Assembly: GCA_020216845.1 (NCBI GenBank)
Contig: JAIWNK010000059.1
Location: 1-10,000, forward strand
Direction of reading: 5' to 3'
Source: Anaerolinea sp.
GTDB taxonomy: Bacteria; Chloroflexota; Anaerolineae; Anaerolineales; Anaerolineaceae
DNA length: 10,000 nt
Shown here: positions 1 through 4,485 of the stretch, piece after piece
Layout: the number at the start of each line of letters is the position of its first letter
Numbering within the stretch: the first letter of the stretch is position 1
Program-made: the position numbers and the translations under genes
The notes under the pieces: model-generated
Databases searched by the model: none
Seen by the model: the letters and a program-made list of their open reading frames with translations, nothing else
What the model was told of the DNA's origin: nothing

Positions 1-1
1 C

Positions 2-418
2 GGTGCAACCGCAGCCCCGGCGGCCCCGGTTGTACCTGGCCTGCCAAACCGTGGCACACCGGCCCCAAAACCGGTTGCCGCCGCAGAGAACAGCGCCTTT
101 CTACAGCCTGCGCCCTTCACGGGCCTGCGCGCAGAGGCCATGCCGCCGGTTAGCGGGCAGCTTTTCAACCCCGGCAATGCCTGGGCCGGTTGGGTGAACG
201 GGGAATACCTTCAAATCTATGCTGGCAGCAGCCCCGCAGACCCGCAACACGGCAAGCTGATCCTGATCCGGCAACTGGGAACGCCAGAAACATACCGCAT
301 TGCCGATAGCGGCGCGCTGCACATCGAAGCCGAGCGCGACGGGCTGTTGTTGCTACGCAGCAAGAAAGGACAAAGATTATACTTTGACCCGCAAAAGCCG
401 GGTATAATCACTCCATGA
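2..418 (+). CDS. C-terminal part of an unrecognised protein with a Pro/Ala-rich linker (5' end outside window)
   Basis: I do not recognise this protein. The frame is open from the first complete codon at base 2, so the start lies to the left of the window and the ATG at 140 is internal. The first 36 or so visible residues are rich in Pro, Ala, Val and Gly, like a flexible linker. The following roughly 90 residues look like a small beta-rich domain: alternating hydrophobic stretches, several Gly turns, no Cys and no membrane segment. A linker before a small beta domain suggests the tail of a multidomain or envelope protein, but this is inference. The TGA stop at 416-418 overlaps the ATG of the next gene (415-417) in an ATGA arrangement, so the two are probably co-translated. 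G+C and codon use match the flanking chromosome rather than the AT-rich block further right. Confidence 0.7.
   Translation, partial: GATAAPAAPVVPGLPNRGTPAPKPVAAAENSAFLQPAPFTGLRAEAMPPVSGQLFNPGNAWAGWVNGEYLQIYAGSSPADPQHGKLILIRQLGTPETYRIADSGALHIEAERDGLLLLRSKKGQRLYFDPQKPGIITP
403..408 (+). promoter_or_regulatory. TATAAT -10-like box just upstream of the membrane protein gene
   Basis: A perfect TATAAT lies 6 bases before the ATG at 415, so a transcript from it would begin at about the start codon. A TTGACC lies at 384-389, but the 13-base spacing to the box is too short for a normal -35/-10 pair. It sits inside the end of the upstream gene. It could be an internal promoter or chance in coding sequence. 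Confidence 0.3.
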
Positions 419-1314
419 CATCCTACTACCTCACCCCATTGCCGCAAACAGAAGTTCCTCTCATTCAAAGTTTAACGCCACAACGTCGCCGCCTGGGCCT
501 GTTCTTTGGCCTGGGCCTCTGCCTGACGTTTGGCGTGGTGGCTCATTGGATCAATCCGCTGCTATTGGAAGGGCGGATGATTTTCATTCCGCCCTTTGGC
601 CTGCCCACCAATCTGATATTGCTGATGGTGCTTGGGGCCGGCAGCGGGCTGCTGTGTGCCTGGTATGAAACCATGGGGCGCAGCTTGTTATGGGCAAGCC
701 TGTTCTCAACCATCATTGTCATGCTGGTTGCCCTGGTGACGAGCGCTGGCGGCTCTGCCATGCTCGGCGGGCGGGTGATGGCTGTGCTGACGCTCTTCCT
801 GCCGATGGCTGGAGCCGTGCTGCCGTTCGTCTGGGGGCTGCGCGTGCTGGTCAACTGGCAGGTTGAACGGCTGCACGAGCCGCGCTTTGCCCCGCGGCGC
901 TGGTGGCTGAGCGCACTGGCCTTTTTGTTGGCAGCTGGGCTGGGCTGCCTCACCCTCTACCCCGCCCGCGGTCAAACCATGATCCGTCAGGCCGATGTCC
1001 TGATTCAGGCCGGGCTGAGCGCCCAAACCCCACAAGACCTGCCCGAAGCGCTGCGCGAACCGGGCGTGCGCGATTTTTTGGGCCGCGCCACCCCGCAGTA
1101 CACCCTGCAACGGCTGACGCAAAACCTGGATTTGTATCACATTCCGACCTATTACGGGCAAACCTATCGCAACGAACTGATCGTCGTGCGCTTCAACACC
1201 GGTTGGGCGATCGGCTGCCTGTATCAAAGCGAGGGCAACGAGATTGACCCGCAGCCCGAATGCCGCAGCTATGCCCGCTTCACCGCTCCCTACCTGCGAG
1301 AATCGGAGCAGTAA
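415..1314 (+). CDS. Five-helix integral membrane protein of unknown function
   Basis: The 299-residue protein has five clear hydrophobic segments at about residues 27-46, 66-85, 91-110, 122-148 and 163-183, followed by a soluble tail of about 115 residues. Basic clusters at 24-26 and 161-162 border the first and last helices. The tail has two Cys (in GCLY and ECRSY) and Tyr-rich stretches around YHIPTYYGQTYRN, but no catalytic motif I can name. The ATG overlaps the stop of the upstream gene by four bases and no Shine-Dalgarno sequence is visible, so translation is probably coupled to the upstream gene or starts from a near-leaderless transcript made at the TATAAT box at 403. The gene ends with TAA directly before the AT-rich block. 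The function is unknown; a membrane-anchored partner of the preceding Pro/Ala-rich protein is plausible from the coupling. Confidence 0.85.
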   Translation: MTSYYLTPLPQTEVPLIQSLTPQRRRLGLFFGLGLCLTFGVVAHWINPLLLEGRMIFIPPFGLPTNLILLMVLGAGSGLLCAWYETMGRSLLWASLFSTIIVMLVALVTSAGGSAMLGGRVMAVLTLFLPMAGAVLPFVWGLRVLVNWQVERLHEPRFAPRRWWLSALAFLLAAGLGCLTLYPARGQTMIRQADVLIQAGLSAQTPQDLPEALREPGVRDFLGRATPQYTLQRLTQNLDLYHIPTYYGQTYRNELIVVRFNTGWAIGCLYQSEGNEIDPQPECRSYARFTAPYLRESEQ

Positions 1315-1338
1315 AAAGCGAACGTTTTTATTTTTTAA

Positions 1339-1347
1339 TGCTATAAT
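1339..1347 (+). promoter_or_regulatory. Extended -10 promoter for the zinc-ribbon/membrane protein pair
   Basis: TGCTATAAT is a perfect TATAAT preceded by the TGn extension. No convincing -35 box is seen, as is common for extended -10 promoters. Initiation near 1354 would give a leader of about 56 bases to the ATG at 1410, passing a small inverted repeat (TCCCA/TGGGA, 1365-1377). It lies at the left edge of the AT-rich block, so the block brings its own promoter. Confidence 0.55.
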
Positions 1348-1409
1348 CATGAATAAATAAAGCTTCCCAGTGTGGGATGGTCAGTTTTGGTTTGGTGTAG
1401 GAGGTTGGG

Positions 1410-1580
1410 ATGGGACTTCCAATGAAGCTCGATGGCAAAGATGAACCATTACGACTCAAAAAGGAGATTAGGTGCAAAAATTGCCGCAATCTGGTGCAAA
1501 GCCTTGTGTTAGATCCAAAGACCAAAGAGACTTATTGCCCGCTGTGTGGGGCAAAAATTGATACTTCCCCCAAAAAATAG
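1410..1580 (+). CDS. 56-residue zinc-ribbon microprotein
   Basis: A short frame with ATG at 1410, preceded 4 bases away by a strong Shine-Dalgarno sequence AGGAGGT (1399-1405), and TAG at 1578-1580. The protein has two CxxC knuckles, C22-K-N-C25 and C43-P-L-C46 followed by GAKID, spaced 17 residues apart. This is the classic layout of a treble-clef or rubredoxin-like zinc ribbon. The N-terminus is Lys/Asp/Glu-rich and has no membrane segment. Proteins of this kind bind zinc and often act as small nucleic-acid or protein-binding adaptors; which applies here cannot be read from the sequence. It lies 9 bases upstream of the GTG of the next gene, with no Shine-Dalgarno between them, so the two are probably a coupled operon. 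It is short enough to be missed by default length cut-offs. The family is not recognised. Confidence 0.75.
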   Translation: MGLPMKLDGKDEPLRLKKEIRCKNCRNLVQSLVLDPKTKETYCPLCGAKIDTSPKK

Positions 1581-1589
1581 TAAGCTGCC

Positions 1590-2777
1590 GTGAACGATTA
1601 CAGCTTAATCAAAGACATTGGACGTTCGTATATTGTTTCTTCCTTTATCCCAACTGCTCTGTTCATAACAGTGGGTTTTTTGATATTTTCAGGATTTACC
1701 CCAAATTTCATTACCCCAAGCTTTATCAGCAATGATCAATTTATCTATATCACCCAATGGGGTTTCCTGCTTATCATTTCGACCTGGACGAGCTTTGCGT
1801 TGTACAGTGGTTGGCACTTCACAGTCAATTTGTACGAGGGCTATCCTTTCAAAAACACTCGTTTGGGAAAATGGTTGACGAAGCAAAAGAAGAAACAGAT
1901 TCGTCCAAAAGTTCGTATAATCAGGCGCGTTCACCGGGCAAAGAACGCAGAGGAATTTGGGGACGAAGAAGAGCGCATCCTTGAACAAGAGCAGGCTGAA
2001 GCAAATATTTACTACAGACAATTGCAAGAGGAATTTCCTTTCTCAATCCAAACCAAAATGAAACTCATCATGCCCACCCGACTAGGCAACGTGCTAAGAG
2101 CCAGCGAGTACTATCCTAAAGAAAAATATGGCTTTGATGGAATGCTAATTTGGTCGCGCATGATTCACCTTTGCCCTGCTCCTTATCGTGAGCAACTTGA
2201 AGAATCAAACAATAAATTCATCTTTTTGCTCAACTCCTCGTTTCTCAGTTATCTCATCAGCGCCGGGTGTTTTCTAGTCTCGCTCTTGCGATTACCTTGT
2301 GCAGCCCTGAACCCCGCTTGGTTAAGTGGCAGCCTGCTCAAACCTTATTCCTCCCTTATTTGCCCACCCATCTATCAGCAAGAGCTCAATTTCTTTCAGC
2401 GGGGATTCGAGCATCTAAGCGAAGGTGAGTACTTCTTATTAGGAATCCTGTTTTGCATCCTGGGATATTTAATTTATCGCATTGCGGTTATTCAGGCAAC
2501 GGATTTTACAGCCATTCTGCGCAGCGGATTTGATCTTTACCGTTTTGAGGTTCTCAAAGCCCTACATATCTCTCCACCAAACAACCTGAAAGAAGAAAAA
2601 AGTTTATGGGAAACAGTATGCCACTTACTGACAGGATTGCATGAGCTTGACAGGGAAGACGTAGTAAAACCACTTGAGTACGATCAAGCCAAACCATCCA
2701 AGGAGCCACCGCCCAAGGAGCCACCGCCTTTTACTAGCCGGCGTAAAAAAACGTTTTTTGTAAAGATAATCGAATAA
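1590..2777 (+). CDS. Four-helix membrane protein with a conserved-looking cytosolic PTRLGN...YG motif, function unknown
   Basis: The protein has 395 residues and begins with GTG nine bases after the zinc-ribbon stop; no ribosome binding site is visible, so coupled translation is likely. Hydrophobic segments lie at about 17-36, 51-74, 211-233 and 281-303. Between the first and second pair is a soluble region of about 135 residues: a Lys/Arg-rich stretch (about 94-118), a Glu-rich helical stretch likely to form a coiled coil (about 119-150), then PTRLGNVLRASEYYP (162-176) and KYGFDGMLIW (179-188). That Gly-Asn/Glu/Tyr-Gly signature reminds me of a widespread family of uncharacterised bacterial membrane proteins, a recollection I cannot check here. 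The C-terminus carries a Pro-rich tail with two KEPPP units and ends basic. Base composition is clearly more AT-rich than the flanking genes, suggesting acquisition. No enzyme motif is seen; an envelope sensor, scaffold or defence-type membrane component are possible roles. Confidence 0.8.
   Translation: MNDYSLIKDIGRSYIVSSFIPTALFITVGFLIFSGFTPNFITPSFISNDQFIYITQWGFLLIISTWTSFALYSGWHFTVNLYEGYPFKNTRLGKWLTKQKKKQIRPKVRIIRRVHRAKNAEEFGDEEERILEQEQAEANIYYRQLQEEFPFSIQTKMKLIMPTRLGNVLRASEYYPKEKYGFDGMLIWSRMIHLCPAPYREQLEESNNKFIFLLNSSFLSYLISAGCFLVSLLRLPCAALNPAWLSGSLLKPYSSLICPPIYQQELNFFQRGFEHLSEGEYFLLGILFCILGYLIYRIAVIQATDFTAILRSGFDLYRFEVLKALHISPPNNLKEEKSLWETVCHLLTGLHELDREDVVKPLEYDQAKPSKEPPPKEPPPFTSRRKKTFFVKIIE
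2698..2727 (+). repeat. Two tandem copies of a 15-bp unit encoding KEPPP
   Basis: The unit CCAAGGAGCCACCGC occurs twice back to back without mismatch. The length is a multiple of three, so the reading frame is kept and the copies encode two KEPPP units in the tail of the membrane protein. It looks like a recent slippage duplication that could vary in copy number between strains. Confidence 0.9.
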
Positions 2778-2809
2778 CAAAAACTTTTGCAGAAACTGGA
2801 ATAAAGGGC

Positions 2810-3253
2810 TTACCTTTGCTCAAAACCTCTTTGGTTAAAGCTGTCCACCAGTCCAACAAAAGCGATTCGATGATCTTTTGTCTCCTCAAAATGCAACCAG
2901 GTTAAAGGATTAGCAGGAAGCAAATTGTCTTCCAATACACCCATCCAAAGAATCGGTTCCTTGGCTACAAAATCATCTGTATCCTCAATCACAACATTTG
3001 TTTCTTGACCATCAGAATCAATTGTAACCAAAGCAGGTTGGCAAAAAACATTCAAGAAATCTGCTTGCCCCATCCCTTGGATAGCAAATTGTGCTTGACG
3101 ATTAACAAACGGGCGATGATCTGTAATCGTAATACGACTTTGCTCATCTCCTAGAAAATAAGTGATGAAATCATCATTTTGCCAATCTATTGGCTGTAGC
3201 ACAGCTTTGCCCTGAAGATAAATCTGTGTAGGACCACAAAATTGCAGGCTCAT
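2810..3253 (-). CDS. Orphan 147-residue soluble protein, function unknown
   Basis: I do not recognise this protein. It is acidic, has no signal peptide or membrane segment, and looks beta-rich, with alternating hydrophobic residues and many short Gly/Asp turns (for example FCGPTQIYLQG near the N-terminus and NVVIEDTDDF in the middle). The start at 3253 is well supported: a GAAAGGA ribosome binding site lies 7 bases upstream, and a TTGACA/TTTAAT promoter with a 17-base spacer sits just beyond it. It converges on the membrane protein gene with a gap of 32 bases. Its composition is the most AT-rich in the window: 3001-3060 has only 20 G/C in 60 bases. A strong own promoter, a perfect inverted repeat over the start region and island location fit an autonomously controlled accessory gene, possibly autoregulated or an immunity/anti-type protein. 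That role is inference only. Confidence 0.7.
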   Translation of the reverse strand: MSLQFCGPTQIYLQGKAVLQPIDWQNDDFITYFLGDEQSRITITDHRPFVNRQAQFAIQGMGQADFLNVFCQPALVTIDSDGQETNVVIEDTDDFVAKEPILWMGVLEDNLLPANPLTWLHFEETKDHRIAFVGLVDSFNQRGFEQR

Positions 3254-3264
3254 TGTTTTATCCT

Positions 3265-3280
3265 TTCTATCAAGATAGAA
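3265..3280 (-). promoter_or_regulatory. Perfect 16-bp inverted repeat, candidate operator
   Basis: TTCTATC-AA-GATAGAA has two perfect 7-bp arms with a 2-base centre, the geometry of a site for a dimeric helix-turn-helix repressor. It lies just downstream of the predicted start point (about 3285) of the orphan gene and touches its Shine-Dalgarno sequence. A bound repressor would block early transcription, or the RNA hairpin could mask the ribosome binding site. Confidence 0.5.
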
Positions 3281-3291
3281 TTTTTGTTCTA

Positions 3292-3320
3292 ATTAAAGCA
3301 TAAATTGCCCCTTTTGTCAA
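3292..3320 (-). promoter_or_regulatory. Near-consensus sigma-70 promoter of the orphan gene
   Basis: On the minus strand, TTGACA (3315-3320) is followed after exactly 17 bases by TTTAAT (3292-3297), which is preceded by the TGn extension. Initiation near 3285 gives a leader of about 32 bases to the ATG at 3253. The -35 box overlaps the left arm of the long inverted repeat at 3316-3354. Confidence 0.75.
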
Positions 3321-3354
3321 TTCCCATTTTTTGGGGGGCCCCAAAATGGTTGAC
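3316..3354. repeat. Long imperfect inverted repeat over the orphan gene's -35 box
   Basis: The left arm reads GTCAA (3316-3320), CCATTTT (3324-3330) and GGGG; the right arm reads CCCC, AAAATGG (3343-3349) and TTGAC (3350-3354). The arms match in full apart from inserted ttc and tt in the left arm. The centre is a G6C4 run. It could be a regulator site, a hairpin, or the remnant of a mobile-element end. It has no U-tract on either side, so a simple terminator is unlikely. Confidence 0.6.
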
Positions 3355-3491
3355 TTGCCATTTCAAAGCAGTGCAGCGACTGACAAGGCTTCTTTATCAA
3401 AGAGACAAGAGAGTCAGGGCTCGAAATGAGAAACCTAGTCCGAGATTGTTCTTTTTTTCAAAACCTACTAATTTTGTGAAGACTTTTTTCT

Positions 3492-4346
3492 CTAAAGGCG
3501 CGCCAAAATTGCCTGGGCGCGCCGCACGACCGGCATATCTACCATGCGCCCATCCACCGCAAACGCACCGCGCCCCTCAGCCTGTGCCTGCGCGAAGCCT
3601 TCCACCACCCGTCGGGCCCAAGCCACCTCAGCTTCATCCGGCAAGAAGGCCTCTTGCACCACCGGCACCTGCGCCGGGTGAATGACCTGCTTGCCAGCAT
3701 AGCCCAACTCACGCGCCCGGCGCGCCTCGCTGCGCAGCCCATCCGGGTCGCGGAAATTGGTATAGACCACATCCAATGCCTGCAAGCCATAAGCCGCAGT
3801 ATGCAGCACAAGCCAACTGCGCGCAAATGCCAGCTCGTGCATTTCCGCCGTGCGCACGGCACCCACATCGGCCGCCAGGTCTTCACCGCCAAAGATGACC
3901 GCCTGCAAGCGCGGCGTAGCGCTGCACAGCGCTTGCAAATGGATCATCGTCTGCGCCGTCTCGGCAATGGCAATCAACGCCAGGCTGCCAGCCGGCCAGC
4001 CCTGTGCCGCCTCTTCCTCATCCATCCAACCGCTCACCCGGCGCAGCCCATCCGCATCCGCCTTGGGCAACACAATTCCATCCGGATGTGCCGGCAACAC
4101 CGCCCGCAAATCGGCCTCCGCCGCACCAGAAGCAAGCGGTTGAATGCGCACCAGGCGCTCTGCGCGACCAAACGGCAGGCTTTGCAGCGCCTGAACAATG
4201 GTTGCCCGGGCAGCTTCCTTGCGATTCAGAGCCACCCCATCTTCCAGATCCATACACACACAATCCACATCCAACCCGGCCCCTTTTTCGAGCTTGTGCC
4301 AGTCATCCCCAGGGATATACAACAACGCGCGGCGCGGACGAAACAT
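3492..4346 (-). CDS. CitE-like HpcH/HpaI-family C-C lyase (malyl-CoA/citramalyl-CoA lyase type)
   Basis: A 284-residue TIM-barrel lyase of the CitE family, a usual length for it. Family motifs in order: RPRRALLYIPGDD at the N-terminus, MDLEDGV (32-38), LVRIQP with R67, LPKAD (K95), AIAETAQT (E129), FGGEDLAADVG (E155/D156), and GKQVIHPAQ (218-226). R67, E129 and D156 match the CoA/Mg2+ active-site set of this family. Such enzymes cleave or form CoA thioesters such as malyl-CoA, methylmalyl-CoA or citramalyl-CoA, or act as a malyl-CoA thioesterase; the substrate cannot be assigned here. I place the start at 4346, because AAGGAGGAAGG lies directly upstream and the earlier ATG at 4373 lies within the promoter -10 region. 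No citrate lyase alpha or gamma subunit genes are adjacent, so it is probably a stand-alone enzyme. It lies downstream of cstA on the same strand with its own promoter. Confidence 0.92.
   Translation of the reverse strand: MFRPRRALLYIPGDDWHKLEKGAGLDVDCVCMDLEDGVALNRKEAARATIVQALQSLPFGRAERLVRIQPLASGAAEADLRAVLPAHPDGIVLPKADADGLRRVSGWMDEEEAAQGWPAGSLALIAIAETAQTMIHLQALCSATPRLQAVIFGGEDLAADVGAVRTAEMHELAFARSWLVLHTAAYGLQALDVVYTNFRDPDGLRSEARRARELGYAGKQVIHPAQVPVVQEAFLPDEAEVAWARRVVEGFAQAQAEGRGAFAVDGRMVDMPVVRRAQAILARL
3497..3523 (-). repeat. Two GGCGCGCC octamers at the lyase gene end, possible hairpin
   Basis: GGCGCGCC occurs at 3497-3504 and again at 3516-3523, inside the last codons of the lyase gene. 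Each copy is a palindrome, so the two can pair as an 8-bp all-GC stem with an 11-base loop. On the minus strand the second copy is followed only by TTTAG, so as a terminator it lacks a full U-tract. The AT-rich block begins immediately beyond it. Confidence 0.5.
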
Positions 4347-4373
4347 CCTTCCTCCTTCAATATTTTTGCCCAA

Positions 4374-4402
4374 CTTATACCTGCAAAAACAATCCTTGTC
4401 AA
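4374..4402 (-). promoter_or_regulatory. Sigma-70 promoter of the lyase gene
   Basis: On the minus strand, a perfect TTGACA (4397-4402) is separated by 17 bases from TATAAG (4374-4379). Initiation near 4367 would leave a leader of about 20 bases carrying the AGGAGGAAGG ribosome binding site, and would exclude the ATG at 4373 from the transcript. Confidence 0.8.
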
Positions 4403-4410
4403 ATCACCAT

Positions 4411-4438
4411 TCAGGGCGGGAAATCTCTCCCGCCCTGA
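4411..4438 (-). terminator. Strong hairpin after cstA, probable terminator or 3' stabiliser
   Basis: TCAGGGCGGGA (4411-4421) and TCCCGCCCTGA (4428-4438) form a perfect 11-bp GC-rich stem with a 6-base loop. It lies between the cstA stop and the lyase promoter, starting 9 bases from that -35 box. There is no U-tract on the minus strand, so termination may be factor-dependent or the stem may only protect the mRNA end. Confidence 0.6.
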
Positions 4439-4485
4439 TCCTCAAAACCGCTCAATTGTTTCATCCCCCTGGCAAACCGACGCTT

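Noticed and set aside
1312..1337. A-run, ACG and T-run after the first membrane protein gene (similar to 2744-2760 near the end of the second) as terminator or island boundary repeat
   Set aside because: The stem is only A/T pairs with an unstable centre and the two copies differ in length and spacing, so neither a terminator nor a direct repeat at insertion ends can be supported.
706..1350. 214-codon open frame on the minus strand
   Set aside because: Antisense to the five-helix membrane protein gene, whose hydrophobic pattern and coupled start are far more convincing.
2803..2817. AAAGG/CCTTT mini-hairpin between the convergent island genes as a bidirectional terminator
   Set aside because: Only 5 bp, lies partly in the end of the 2810-3253 gene, and no U-tract follows on either strand.
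3305..3685. Plus-strand frame crossing the long inverted repeat and the end of the lyase gene
   Set aside because: It mixes AT-rich noncoding sequence with antisense lyase codons, giving a basic then Pro-rich string with no ribosome binding site.
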